Of a DNA stretch of 64,000 bases, positions 54,154-63,989 are shown piece by piece; position 1 is the stretch's first letter, and each line of letters begins with the position of its first letter. Under the pieces are notes generated by a model. That model had not been told where the DNA came from, did not search any database, and was given only the letters and a program-made list of their open reading frames with translations. The stretch is from Phormidium tanganyikae FI6-MK23 (GTDB lineage Bacteria; Cyanobacteriota; Cyanobacteriia; Leptolyngbyales; Leptolyngbyaceae): the NCBI GenBank assembly GCA_019359175.1, contig JAHHHU010000006.1:143275-207274 (forward strand), read 5' to 3'. The translations under genes were made by a program, and so were the position numbers.

Positions 54154-55299
54154 ATGGTACAAACGACGATTGAAACAATGCTAAGACAGAAGATCGGATT
54201 AGATGCGAGTAGTATCGGATCAAACGCGATCGCGTATGCAATCGAGCAACGTCAATCCCGATGCGGTCTGCCAAATCTCAAGGATTACTATGATCGCTTA
54301 CAGCATTCACCCGAAGAATTTGACGCATTGATTGAAACCGTTGTTGTTCCTGAAACTTGGTTTTTCCGCGATCGAGAACCCTTCATCTATTTGAAAGAAT
54401 GGAGCAAAACTGCCTGGAACCCAAATTGTACCCTGCGCGTTTTGTCTGCACCTTGTTCGACCGGAGAAGAACCCTATTCGATCGCGATCACGCTACTAGA
54501 ATCAGGACTTGCCGCTGATCAATTTCGCATTGATGCCTTAGATATTAGCCAAGTTGCTTTGGAGAAAGCGAAACAAGCAATTTACACAAAGCGATCATTT
54601 CGAGGTGGTGCAATTAATCCTGCTTATTTTGAGGAAACGGGCGATCGATATCAAGTGCGATCGCACATTCGTAAAACCGTTCAATTCGTGCAGGAGAACC
54701 TTTTAGAATCTCATCGTTTACTTGAGCATCAGTACAATGTTATTTTCTGCCGAAATTTGCTGATTTATCTGGATCAAGAAGCGCGATCGCGAGTGATCAA
54801 AACGCTCGATCAGGCTTTAATCCCTCCAGGTTTATTGTTTGTCGGTTCCGCAGAAACTTCGCAGATTCTGCATGATCATTACCAATCCGTTGATCATTCT
54901 GCTGCATTCGCTTATCGAAAAGCAGAACCGCGTCCTTCTCAACCCGCACCGTCTAAGGTTTCAGCGATTAAACCAGTCTCAAAACCAACGATTTCACTCC
55001 CTAGATTAGAGCAAGCAAAACAGCTCCTCGATCGAGGACAGTTTGCCGAAGCCGCGCAGCTTTGCGAAGCTCATTTATTACTCGATCGAACCGATGCCAA
55101 CGCTTACTTATTACTCGGTAAGATCTATCAAGAACTTAATCGACCCGAACAAGCTGAGAAAGCCTTTCAAAAAGCAATCTACCTCAACTCCCAGTTTTAT
55201 GAAGCACTGATTGAATTAGCATTGTTAAAAGAACAGCAAGGAGATCTCGCCACTGCGACCATTCTAAAAGCAAGATTGCAACGGATTCTCAAGCTATAA
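54154..55299 (+). CDS. cheR: CheR receptor methyltransferase with C-terminal TPR
   Basis: This enzyme methylates glutamates of chemoreceptors with S-adenosylmethionine during adaptation. Of 381 residues, the CheR N-terminal helices and catalytic domain fill 1-255 (TWFFRDREPF, LSAPCSTGEEPYSIA, NVIFCRNLLIYLD). After a Pro-rich linker come about three TPR units (AYLLLGKIYQELNRPEQAEKAF). TPR-bearing CheR proteins are typical of alternative, non-flagellar chemosensory systems. Confidence 0.94.
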   Translation: MVQTTIETMLRQKIGLDASSIGSNAIAYAIEQRQSRCGLPNLKDYYDRLQHSPEEFDALIETVVVPETWFFRDREPFIYLKEWSKTAWNPNCTLRVLSAPCSTGEEPYSIAITLLESGLAADQFRIDALDISQVALEKAKQAIYTKRSFRGGAINPAYFEETGDRYQVRSHIRKTVQFVQENLLESHRLLEHQYNVIFCRNLLIYLDQEARSRVIKTLDQALIPPGLLFVGSAETSQILHDHYQSVDHSAAFAYRKAEPRPSQPAPSKVSAIKPVSKPTISLPRLEQAKQLLDRGQFAEAAQLCEAHLLLDRTDANAYLLLGKIYQELNRPEQAEKAFQKAIYLNSQFYEALIELALLKEQQGDLATATILKARLQRILKL

Positions 55300-55330
55300 A
55301 TCATCATTTTTATGTGGAACAACATCAGCT

Positions 55331-56947
55331 ATGTTAAATCGTTGGAATATTGGAACCAAAATTGCGATCGGGTTTGCATTAGGCTTGTCGATTTTTACCA
55401 CGATCGGCATTATTGCTTTTCGGGGCACTGATCAGCTCATTTCATCTGCTCGTGAAGAAAACCGCACCTACAAGGTGATCAGTGAAATAGAAGAGATCCT
55501 ATCGCTGGTGAAAGATGCGGAAACCGGACAGCGCGGCTATCTGCTCACGGGAACACAGCGCTATCTCGATCCGTACAATCAAGCGCGATCGAGAATTCCA
55601 GCCAGAATTAATCAGCTCAAAAATCTCATTCAAGACAATCCCAGACAGCAAGCTTACCTGCAAACGCTAGAACCTAAGATTGCTCAAAAACTCGCAGAAC
55701 TCGATACGACAGTTCAGCTTAGACAAACGAGAGGCGCAAATGCCGCGCTCGAAGTTGTCCGAACCGATCAAGGCAAGGAACTCATGGATCAAATTCGAGA
55801 AACCGTCACTCGGATGAAAACTGAAGAGCAGAGTTTGTTACAGACGCGATCGCAAGCGGCGGAAGATTCAGGTCGTCGCACGATGGATAGCGTGATGCTT
55901 GGGATGCCCTTGGGGATTTTGCTGCTGGCATTGATCGGCGTGGTGCTAAATCGCCAGATTACTCGTCCCATCGATCGCATCTCGAAAGTGGCTCAGAAGG
56001 TCGCAGACGGAGATTTGACGCAATCGATCCAGGTAGGACACGATCAGAGCGAAATGGGTCAACTCCTCGCATCGTTTCAGAACATGACTAAAAACTTGAA
56101 TGGATTGATCGCCCAAGCTCAACGATCAGGCATTCAAATCAGCACTTCAACCACCCAGATCGCAGCGGCAGGAAAACAGCTTGAAGCAACGGTAAACGAA
56201 CAGTTTGCATCGATGAATGAAGTGAATGCAACCGCGCGCCAGATTGCAGCAACCGCAGGAAATTTAGCTCGATCGATGGATGATGTGGTGAAAACGGCGA
56301 AAGATACAACGAATGCAGCATCGAACAGTCAAATGAACTTAGATAAGATTCAATCTGCAATGCAGCGTTTAGCCTATGCGACGAATTCAATTTCATCAAA
56401 GCTAAAGGTAATGGATGAAAAAGCGAATAACATTAATACAGTTGTGACAGCAATTACGAAGGTTGCAGATCAAACGAATTTGTTATCGCTAAATGCAGCG
56501 ATCGAAGCCGAGAAAGCGGGAGAATACGGAGCCGGATTCGCAGTCGTCGCGCGGGAAATTCGCCGTTTAGCCGATCAGTCCGCAGTCGCAACGCTTGAAA
56601 TTGAACAGATGGTCAAAGAAATGCAGTCTTCAGTTTCAGGAGGCGTGATCGAGGTGGATAAGTTTCGAGGTGAAGTGAAGCAGTATGTCGATGAAGTCGG
56701 GAATGTGAGCGAACAAATTGCCAGCTTTATCACAGAAGTTCAGGGGCTTACGCCGCAATTTTTAACGGTGAGCCAAAGTATGGATGAGCAATATCGCGGA
56801 GCCGAGCAGATTAGTACTGCGATCGCTCAATTGCGCGATGCTTCTCAACAAACGGTGCAGTCGATTCAAGAAACAAACTATGCGCTAACGCAGCTTGATG
56901 ATGCCACGAGAGGCTTACAGCGCGAAATTTCACAGTTCAAGGTTTAG
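55331..56947 (+). CDS. Methyl-accepting chemotaxis protein with CHASE3-like sensor
   Basis: This 538-residue receptor has a membrane helix (about 10-30), an external domain with the CHASE3 signature ETGQRGYLLTG (about 40-180), a second helix (about 190-208), HAMP (about 210-262) and a signalling domain. The hairpin tip reads TNLLSLNAAIEAEKAGEYGAGFAVVAREIRRLA. It is the only receptor in the cluster and so the likely input of the CheA encoded downstream. Confidence 0.94.
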   Translation: MLNRWNIGTKIAIGFALGLSIFTTIGIIAFRGTDQLISSAREENRTYKVISEIEEILSLVKDAETGQRGYLLTGTQRYLDPYNQARSRIPARINQLKNLIQDNPRQQAYLQTLEPKIAQKLAELDTTVQLRQTRGANAALEVVRTDQGKELMDQIRETVTRMKTEEQSLLQTRSQAAEDSGRRTMDSVMLGMPLGILLLALIGVVLNRQITRPIDRISKVAQKVADGDLTQSIQVGHDQSEMGQLLASFQNMTKNLNGLIAQAQRSGIQISTSTTQIAAAGKQLEATVNEQFASMNEVNATARQIAATAGNLARSMDDVVKTAKDTTNAASNSQMNLDKIQSAMQRLAYATNSISSKLKVMDEKANNINTVVTAITKVADQTNLLSLNAAIEAEKAGEYGAGFAVVAREIRRLADQSAVATLEIEQMVKEMQSSVSGGVIEVDKFRGEVKQYVDEVGNVSEQIASFITEVQGLTPQFLTVSQSMDEQYRGAEQISTAIAQLRDASQQTVQSIQETNYALTQLDDATRGLQREISQFKV

Positions 56948-56950
56948 GCG

Positions 56951-57613
56951 ATGATTACGATCGACGAAATCAATGATTGCTGGAATCAGATCGGCGTAGA
57001 GGGCGATCGAACTTGTGATGAACTCCCTAAGATGACGCATTGCTATAACTGCCCGGTTTATTCGGAATCTGGGCGGCTTTTGTTAGAACGCGAAGTTTCG
57101 ATCGATTATGTTCAAGAATGGACAGAAACCATTGCCGAACGCGGATCAGCCTTGAGTATTCGATCGACGGAAGAAATGCTGTCGTTGATTCTGTTTCGGC
57201 TTGGAAATGAACAATTTGCGATTTCAGTGCGATCGCTGCAAGAAGTGATTCGCCCGGTTCAGATTCGTACCTTGCCGCATCGCAGCGATCGCTTATTTCT
57301 CGGACTTACTAGCGTTCGAGGTGAAATTCTACTCTGCGCATCGCTCCGGGAGTTTCTCAACTTAGAACCTACTGCACCTTCTAATCAGGAGCGAATGTTG
57401 ATTATTGGCTCAAGTCAGCGTAAATGGGTGTTCCCGACCGATGAAGTTCACGGAATTTTGCGTTATCCCCTGCACGAGATTCAAGATCCGCCTGTTGTCA
57501 TTCTCAAAACCAATGCAGCTTACACCCAAGGCATTCTCACCTGGAAGGATCAGCAAGTGAACTATCTCAATGCAGAATTGCTAATCGATACGCTCGATCG
57601 GAGATTGCTATGA
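56951..57613 (+). CDS. CheW-like coupling protein with N-terminal cysteine motif (second)
   Basis: This 220-residue protein has an N-terminal extension of about 75 residues containing CYNCPVYSESGRLLLER, then a CheW domain (ILFRLGNEQFAISVRSLQEVIRPV). The CxxC-containing extension is seen in CheW proteins of Wsp-like systems; it could be structural or redox-active. Its stop overlaps the cheA start (ATGA). Confidence 0.88.
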   Translation: MITIDEINDCWNQIGVEGDRTCDELPKMTHCYNCPVYSESGRLLLEREVSIDYVQEWTETIAERGSALSIRSTEEMLSLILFRLGNEQFAISVRSLQEVIRPVQIRTLPHRSDRLFLGLTSVRGEILLCASLREFLNLEPTAPSNQERMLIIGSSQRKWVFPTDEVHGILRYPLHEIQDPPVVILKTNAAYTQGILTWKDQQVNYLNAELLIDTLDRRLL

Positions 57614-60288
57614 GCTATTCGATGCGCGATCTATTTCAGCAAGAAACGAGCGCTCAAGTCGATCGCTTAAAACAAAGCTTTTCTGCTCTGAAACAACAGC
57701 CGAATCTTAGCCATGAGATTGAAGCAGCTTTGCAGTCAATTCGCGCGATCGTAGGTGTGGCTCACCTGGTCGAATTTGATGCTGCAATTCACTTATCAGA
57801 AGCGATGCAAGCCTGTCTCAATGCTGCTCATGCTCAACAGTTAGCATTGACTTCTGATAAGATTGATTCACTGCTGCATAGCTGCATTTTACTATTACAA
57901 ATGAGTCAGCTTAAAGATAGCAACTCACAACAGTGGTTGTTCGATCATGCTGAAGACTTAGCAAAAACGCAAAGCTCGATCGACGAACAACACCCGATCG
58001 ATGTCTCGCCTCAGTCCGAAGTTATTTCTCCTTATCAAGCTGAACCTCCTATTGGGAAGGACTCGGAAGAAATCGACGAACAACCGCCCATATCGTCTCC
58101 TCAAAGCTTAGGACAAAGCGATCCAGAGTTGATGGAACTCTTTCGGCAAGAAGTCGAAGCCCAAACGATCGCACTCAATCGAGGATTAGTCGCGATCGAA
58201 GCGAAGCCCAATTCGCCGCAAGAACTAGAATCCCTCATGCGAGCCGCACACTCGATCAAAGGAGCCGCTCGCATTGTCGGACTTGATGCTGCGGTGGAAC
58301 TAGCACATCAGATGGAAGATTGTTTCGTGGCGGCTCAAAAGCAAACGCTGGCTCTAAAAGCGGCTCAGATTGATGCTCTATTTCGTAGCGTCGATCTGAT
58401 TCAATCCATTAGCCAAACGCAGGATGTACAACAATGGTTCTCTCAGCATCATGCTGAAATAGAATCAGTCCATTCAGCGATCATTTCAGACTCAAAGCAA
58501 CCTCCAAAACCGATCATTGCGCCTCCACCTGAGCCTATTCAGGAACCGGAGATCCGTGAACCTGAGAATAATGCTCAACGCGATGCTTCCCGCGATCGCG
58601 CTGTCCGAATCAGCGCAGACAATCTAAATCGCATTGTTGGACTCGCTGGAGAATCGATGGTCGAAGCTTACTGGCTCCAGCCTTTTTCGGAATCATTGAT
58701 GCAAATTCGCGCTCGACAGTTGGCACTCTCCAAAGCTCTGGAAGAACTAGAACCAACTCACCAGATCGAACAGTTGCGCCAACAAGAGCGAGACTGTCGG
58801 GACTTATTGAGCGATCGCATTGCCGAACTCGGTGAGTACATTCGCCGCACCGATAGTCTTTCGGATCGGCTGTATCGCGAAGTGATTCAATCTCAGATGC
58901 GCCCGTTTGCGGATGGTGTGCAAGGCTTTCCGCGTATGATTCGGGACTTAGCGCGGCAGCTTGGAAAACAAATCAAGTTCTCGATCGTGGGAGAAGCAAC
59001 AGCCGTCGATCGAGATATTCTAATGAAGCTCGAAGCGCCGATCACTCATATTTTGCGAAATGCGATCGATCACGGCATAGAGTTGCCTCAAGAACGCATC
59101 GAAGCCGGAAAACCCGCTGAAGGAAGCATTCGGCTTGAGGCATCGCATCGTGGCGGAATGTTGATGATTACGATCGCGGATGATGGGCGAGGAATTGATC
59201 CAAGCCAAGTCCAAAAACAAGTGATTCGTCGTCGGCTTGCTCCGCCAGAAGTTGCACGCTGCATGAGTCACGCTGAACTGATGGAGTTTCTGTTCCTCCC
59301 AGGATTTTCCCTCTCGAAACAAGTGACTAAACTATCCGGGCGAGGCGTTGGATTAGATATCGCAAAAGCAATGGCTCAGGAAGTCGGCGGGACAGTTCGC
59401 GCGATGTCTTCACCGAGAGTTGGAACAACCTTTCATTTTCAGTTACCCTTGACGCTCTCTGTTGTGCGAACCTTGCTGGTCGAGATTTCAGGCGAACAGT
59501 ATGCGTTCCCTTTATCGCGCATCGATCGCATTTTGCAACTCGATCGTGCTTCGATCTCTGTGGTCGAAAATCAGCCCTACTTCACCTTCAACACTCAACA
59601 CATCGGCTTAATTTCGCTCGATCAAGTCTTTGGCTTACCACAGCCTTCCTCGTTGCCTGATACGCTCTGTGTGATTCTTCTGAGTTACCAATCGGCTCAG
59701 TATGGATTGATTGTCGATCGAACTTTAGGAGAACGAGAATTAGTGGTGCGTCCGCTTGATTCGCGATTAGGGAAAGTTCAAGATATCAGCGCTGCTTCAT
59801 TGACGAGTGATGGTTCATTAGTATTGATTGTGGATGTCTCGGATTTAGTTCGATCGATTAATACTCTGTTAGATTCTGGAAAACTCACTGCACCGCGCCC
59901 CGTGGAATCTGCACAATTGAAAAAGCGAATTCTCGTTGTTGATGACTCGATTACCGTGCGTGAGGTCGAACGGAAGCTGCTCGAAAAGCAAGGTTATCAG
60001 GTCGATGTGGCGATCGATGGCATGGAAGGTTGGAATGCGGTTCGCAATCAGGCTTATGATCTAGTCATTAGTGATGTCGATATGCCCAGAATGAACGGAA
60101 TCGAGCTAATTCAGCAAATCAAAACCCATCCGCGACTGCGATCAACTCCCGTGATCGTGGTGTCTTACCGCGATCGAGAATCCGATCGATTGCAGGGACT
60201 TGATGCCGGAGCCGATTATTATTTAACTAAAAATAGTTTTCAGGATGATTCTTTGATTCGGGCAGTCGTTGATTTGATTGGGCAATGA
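57610..60288 (+). CDS. cheA: Hybrid CheA histidine kinase with receiver domain
   Basis: This 892-residue kinase has two Hpt-like modules. The first (1-110) lacks the phosphoacceptor histidine (Q42 in LQSIRAIVG). The second (about 175-290) is intact, with H214 in AAHSIKGAARIVG. The dimerisation and ATPase domains follow (HILRNAIDHGIELP, ADDGRGIDPSQ, GRGVGLDIAKAMAQEVGG), then a CheW-like regulatory domain and a C-terminal receiver with D822 in VISDVDMPRMNG. The built-in receiver may act as phosphate sink or relay; there is no separate CheY gene in the run. Confidence 0.95.
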   Translation: MSYSMRDLFQQETSAQVDRLKQSFSALKQQPNLSHEIEAALQSIRAIVGVAHLVEFDAAIHLSEAMQACLNAAHAQQLALTSDKIDSLLHSCILLLQMSQLKDSNSQQWLFDHAEDLAKTQSSIDEQHPIDVSPQSEVISPYQAEPPIGKDSEEIDEQPPISSPQSLGQSDPELMELFRQEVEAQTIALNRGLVAIEAKPNSPQELESLMRAAHSIKGAARIVGLDAAVELAHQMEDCFVAAQKQTLALKAAQIDALFRSVDLIQSISQTQDVQQWFSQHHAEIESVHSAIISDSKQPPKPIIAPPPEPIQEPEIREPENNAQRDASRDRAVRISADNLNRIVGLAGESMVEAYWLQPFSESLMQIRARQLALSKALEELEPTHQIEQLRQQERDCRDLLSDRIAELGEYIRRTDSLSDRLYREVIQSQMRPFADGVQGFPRMIRDLARQLGKQIKFSIVGEATAVDRDILMKLEAPITHILRNAIDHGIELPQERIEAGKPAEGSIRLEASHRGGMLMITIADDGRGIDPSQVQKQVIRRRLAPPEVARCMSHAELMEFLFLPGFSLSKQVTKLSGRGVGLDIAKAMAQEVGGTVRAMSSPRVGTTFHFQLPLTLSVVRTLLVEISGEQYAFPLSRIDRILQLDRASISVVENQPYFTFNTQHIGLISLDQVFGLPQPSSLPDTLCVILLSYQSAQYGLIVDRTLGERELVVRPLDSRLGKVQDISAASLTSDGSLVLIVDVSDLVRSINTLLDSGKLTAPRPVESAQLKKRILVVDDSITVREVERKLLEKQGYQVDVAIDGMEGWNAVRNQAYDLVISDVDMPRMNGIELIQQIKTHPRLRSTPVIVVSYRDRESDRLQGLDAGADYYLTKNSFQDDSLIRAVVDLIGQ

Positions 60289-60291
60289 CTT

Positions 60292-61272
60292 ATGAGAATC
60301 GCGATCGTCAACGATATGAGTTTGGCAGTTGAGGCATTGCGACGGGTGCTAACACAAGTTCCTCAGCATCAGATTGCTTGGATTGCGTACACAGGTGCAG
60401 AAGCGGTGGAAAAAACCGCCCAAGATCGCCCCGATCTGATTTTGATGGATTTGTTCATGCCAGAGATGGATGGCATCGAAGCGACTCGACAGATTATGCA
60501 GCGATCTCCCTGTGCAATTTTAATTGTGACAGCAGATGTTCAGCATAGTTCTGCAAAAGTTTTTGAAGCAATGGGGCATGGAGCGCTCGATGCGGTGGAT
60601 ACGCCGATCTTGAATCGTTCAGGCACGTGCGAAGATGCTCATCTGTTGCTGTCAAAAATTAACACGATCGGGAAACTGATCGGCAAAACTGAGTTTATCC
60701 CGATTCAATCCCGTCCGCCTTTAGTGGTGATCGGCGCTTCGACGGGCGGACCAAAAGCGATCGTTACCATTCTCTCTCAGTTGCCCCCGGATTTTGGATC
60801 AGCGATCGTCATTGTGCAGCACGTCGATGCCCAATTTGCGATGGGAATGGTCGATTGGCTCGATCAGCAAACCGCATTGAAAGTCCGAAAAGCGATGATT
60901 GGCGATCGACCGAGGAAAGGAACTGTTTTATTTGCTTGTACGAATGATCATCTCTGTTTACAGCCGAATGGCACACTAACCTACACACAAATCCCGATCA
61001 ACTATCCTTACCGTCCTTCGGTTGATGTCTTCTTCAAAAGCGTGGAGCAATATTGGACAGACCGAGGAACCGCGATTTTGCTTACAGGTATGGGGCGCGA
61101 CGGAGCAGAGGGATTAAAAGCATTGAGACAGCGAGGATGGTATACGATCGCTCAAACTGAAGCGAGTTCCGTTGTCTTCGGAATGCCCAAAGCCGCGATC
61201 GAGCTAAATGCTGCTGTCGAAGTCCTCAGCCCCGACGCGATCTCAGTTGCATTACGACAGCGTTCTTCATGA
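60292..61272 (+). CDS. cheB: CheB receptor methylesterase
   Basis: This 326-residue adaptation enzyme removes methyl groups from receptors. The receiver domain has D53 ([13 protein letters not shown]). The catalytic domain shows the triad region: S150 in [10 protein letters not shown], His in VQHVDAQFA and Asp in [11 protein letters not shown]. It overlaps the next gene (ATGATG). Confidence 0.95.
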   Translation: MRIAIVNDMSLAVEALRRVLTQVPQHQIAWIAYTGAEAVEKTAQDRPDLILMDLFMPEMDGIEATRQIMQRSPCAILIVTADVQHSSAKVFEAMGHGALDAVDTPILNRSGTCEDAHLLLSKINTIGKLIGKTEFIPIQSRPPLVVIGASTGGPKAIVTILSQLPPDFGSAIVIVQHVDAQFAMGMVDWLDQQTALKVRKAMIGDRPRKGTVLFACTNDHLCLQPNGTLTYTQIPINYPYRPSVDVFFKSVEQYWTDRGTAILLTGMGRDGAEGLKALRQRGWYTIAQTEASSVVFGMPKAAIELNAAVEVLSPDAISVALRQRSS

Positions 61273-62762
61273 TGAACGATCCAATCATTGTTCTACTGAT
61301 CGACGATCAAGCCATCATCAGCGAAGCAATTCAAAGGATGCTGGCTCCTGAATCGGATGTTACCTTTCACTACTGCAACAATCCACTAGATGCGCTGAAA
61401 GTGGCAAAGCGCTGCAATCCAACTGTGATTTTGCAAGACTTAGTAATGCCGCAGATGGATGGATTGTTGCTGGTGCGATTTTTGCGATCGCAAGATGCGC
61501 CCACAGCAGATGTTCCCTTAATTGTTCTATCGAGCAAAGAAGAACCGATGATCAAAGCGCAAGCCTTTGAACTAGGTGCAAATGATTACTTAGTTAAATT
61601 ACCCGATCGCGTCGAACTCATCGCCCGAATTCGCTATCACTCAAAAGCTTATATCAATTTACGCAAACGCCAGGAAGCCGAAGCACTGTTACGAGATGAG
61701 AACCTTCGGCAAGCTCAATACATCGAGCAGGTGAACAAACTTACGAAAGCTGCCGTTTCCGTTGAAGAACATACGTTTAAGCCAGAAGATTTGGGCGAAG
61801 TCAGCGATCGACAAGATGAACTCGGACAGCTATCCCGTGTGTTCGTTCAAATGGTGAACACCGTCAACACCCGCGAACAAGAACTAAAGCGACTGAATGA
61901 ATCCTTTGCCCGATTCTTCCCCGCTGAATATCTCCGATTCTTACGCAAAGAGACTGTGACTGAGGTGCAACTCGGAGACTATGTAAGTAAAACAATGGCG
62001 GTAATGTTTAGTGATATTCGAGCGTTTACCACCATTTCAGAAACAATGTCCCCGCAAGAGAACTTTAACTTTGTGAACGCATACCTCAAGCGCGTCAGTC
62101 CAGAGATTCGCAATCACTACGGCATCATTGTGAAATTTCTCGGTGATGGCATGATGGCAGTGTTTCCAGAAGGTGCAGATGATGCGGTCGCGGCTGGCGT
62201 TGCGAAACAGCTTCGAGTGCAGGAATACAATGTTCAGCGAATGGCACGAGGAAATTTACCTGTTCAAGTCGGCATCGGGATTCACGTCGGTCACATGATG
62301 CTTGGAATGGTGGGGGAAACAAACCGAATTCAAGGTGATGCTTTCTCGGATACCGTCAATCTCACGGCTCGACTGGAAGGACTCACCAAGTACTACGGTG
62401 TTCCAATGCTAATCTCTGAGCAAACCTTGGAGTACTTGAGCGACCCAGACCAATATCAGATTCGATTTCTCGATCGAGCGATCGTCAAAGGTCGCAACGA
62501 ACCGATCACAGTGTATGAAGTTCTCGATGCCGAAACCGAAGAGAACCGATTACTCAAACGCCAAACTCAGCCAGCGTTTGAACAAGGTATCGACTGTTAT
62601 CGCCAAGGCAAGTTTGATCAAGCGAAATCCTATTTTGAGGAAGTTCTGGGGGCACATCCAGCAGATAAAACGGCTCGGCTTTATGTCGATCGAGTAACTG
62701 AATTTATCGATCGAGGAGTCCCCAAAGATTGGACGGATGCTTGGACATTTAGCGAGAAGTGA
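61269..62762 (+). CDS. Response regulator with class III nucleotide cyclase output domain
   Basis: This 497-residue protein has a receiver (1-130, [24 protein letters not shown]), a helical linker and a class III cyclase domain (about 230-420). Metal ligands are D249 (FSDIRAF) and D293 (FLGDGMM). K289 and D357 fit the adenine-selecting pair, and N364 with R368 (VNLTARLE) the transition-state pair, so adenylate cyclase activity is predicted. The C-terminus has a TPR-like unit. Its position after cheB suggests it is the output of the array, as WspR is with a GGDEF domain. Confidence 0.9.
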   Translation: MMNDPIIVLLIDDQAIISEAIQRMLAPESDVTFHYCNNPLDALKVAKRCNPTVILQDLVMPQMDGLLLVRFLRSQDAPTADVPLIVLSSKEEPMIKAQAFELGANDYLVKLPDRVELIARIRYHSKAYINLRKRQEAEALLRDENLRQAQYIEQVNKLTKAAVSVEEHTFKPEDLGEVSDRQDELGQLSRVFVQMVNTVNTREQELKRLNESFARFFPAEYLRFLRKETVTEVQLGDYVSKTMAVMFSDIRAFTTISETMSPQENFNFVNAYLKRVSPEIRNHYGIIVKFLGDGMMAVFPEGADDAVAAGVAKQLRVQEYNVQRMARGNLPVQVGIGIHVGHMMLGMVGETNRIQGDAFSDTVNLTARLEGLTKYYGVPMLISEQTLEYLSDPDQYQIRFLDRAIVKGRNEPITVYEVLDAETEENRLLKRQTQPAFEQGIDCYRQGKFDQAKSYFEEVLGAHPADKTARLYVDRVTEFIDRGVPKDWTDAWTFSEK

Positions 62763-62825
62763 TCGTCTGAGCATCGATTAATTGATCCTGTAAGCGGCGT
62801 TGTCGCATGGCTCAGTCTCCATTCT

Positions 62826-62865
62826 CTTTCCGTCCCCTTGCGGGGAAATAGGGGCGTAAACCCCT
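62826..62865. repeat. Solitary CRISPR-repeat-like sequence
   Basis: CTTTCCGTCCCCTTGCGGGG followed by AAATAGGGGCGTAAACCCCT contains two adjacent small hairpins (CCCC-TTGC-GGGG and AGGGG-CGTAAA-CCCCT). The first half matches the wording of common cyanobacterial CRISPR repeats (GTTTCCGTCCCC-type). No second copy or spacer array is present nearby and there are no cas genes. Confidence 0.4.
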
Positions 62866-63036
62866 GCTTTCTCAAAGCCTTACAGAATCGAGGATTCAGA
62901 TGCCCAGAGCGAGGCTCACCGAAATTCGATCGATTCCCAATTGATTCTTCTCAGCAAAACGCCTGAATTTTTGTCGAGTAACACTTTATTTGGGTTGCGT
63001 CGCAAAAATGGTAGGGTGGGAAGGCTAAATTTTCTT

Positions 63037-63471
63037 TCATCTCACCTTAAATGGTTGCCCAATCCTTGTTTGAGTGGCGGCACTTTCTTTGTCGGTACGT
63101 CCCATCTCATGCCCAACAATGCAAGCAATGGCTGAAGAATCTCCTGCAAGTTGATCGAGCAAACCGTCATAGACGGCAACTAAATTGACTTGTGCTGCAA
63201 AGGCATTAATGTCATAGGTGGGAACAGTTCCGATTCTCCAAGGGCGTTTATCTATCCCGTTTCCTCGGGCAATCCGCTCAACAATTCGATAGAGGAGATA
63301 GATGCCTTCGGGTAATTCAGCTTTAGCCCGATCGTAGAGGCTTCTAGTGGGTTGAGTGGTTCGCTGGGCAGGGGTTTTTGCTACAAATACAGAGGCTGTA
63401 ACGGCTAGTAGAAGTGCACACAAGGATGTAATTTCCGCGAACTTTTGCAGGTGATGGGGAAATGCAATCAT
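63037..63471 (-). pseudogene. Degenerate, truncated M48-type metalloprotease
   Basis: The 144 codons start with a membrane helix or signal (ITSLCALLLAVTASVFV) and reach the M48 core YDGLLDQLAGDSSAIACIVGHEMG. The zinc motif HExxH is changed: H121, E122 and then R125 in place of the second histidine (CGT instead of CAT). The protein ends 19 codons later, well short of the third zinc ligand. It is most likely inactive. The start ATG at 63471 is preceded by AGAG. Confidence 0.65.
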
Positions 63472-63779
63472 TTTAGTAATCTCTGTTTCATCACGTCTGT
63501 GGTTGAGCAACGGTTGAATCTGCACCAATCGGTGACTGACCTTCCTCAACACTCAATGTGAAGCGCTGTCAGTCACTGTTGAATCAAATAGGTTTCATTG
63601 TAAACCCGGTGATCATCGGAACAATCGTTTCTTCATAGAATATTCACACATCGGTTTTGGATGACGAGCGATCGTTGTCCTTGCAGCGCACGATCGCTCG
63701 TTGATCGAAGCTCTAGGACCGATGGGGATGACAAAGGTGACGGCACCACCAGAAGCACAATGGGATTGACGGGGTAGTC
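63472..63779. other. Intergenic region at the right side, 308 bases
   Basis: Apart from the inverted repeat at 63664-63701 there is only a 34-codon frame (to TGA about 63774) without start codon that might be a gene remnant. No clear gene is visible. Confidence 0.35.
63664..63701. terminator. 12-bp perfect inverted repeat, possible terminator
   Basis: ACGAGCGATCGT and ACGATCGCTCGT flank a 14-base loop between two minus-strand genes. No T-run follows, so it may equally be a HIP1-derived palindrome. Confidence 0.4.
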
Positions 63780-63989
63780 CTAAACAGGTAAGGATGCATT
63801 GTAGTCATGAATAAAGTACCAAATTGCACCAATGTGATTGTCCAACTTCTTAGTGTCGAGTCTCAAATTCTTTTGGTTCTTACGCACTTTAGGTGAAGCT
63901 GAAGGGTAACCTTGCTCTAGCAAACGATTCTTCTCAAGCATCACAATGACGCCTCTGATTGGGGGTGCATCAGAAGTAGAGAAGAGCAT
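63780..63989 (-). CDS. Hypothetical protein, possibly cut by the window edge
   Basis: A 69-codon frame with ATG at 63989 remains open to the window end, so the true start may lie outside. It contains IRGVIVMLEKNRLLEQGYP and ends IGAIWYFIHDYNASLPV. No family is recognised. Confidence 0.35.
   Translation of the reverse strand: MLFSTSDAPPIRGVIVMLEKNRLLEQGYPSASPKVRKNQKNLRLDTKKLDNHIGAIWYFIHDYNASLPV

Noticed and set aside
62820..62880. CRISPR array
   Set aside because: Only one repeat-like unit is present, with no second copy, spacers or cas genes.
63670..63777. 34-codon open frame ending APPEAQWD
   Set aside because: No start codon near the beginning and no family match; too short to call a pseudogene.
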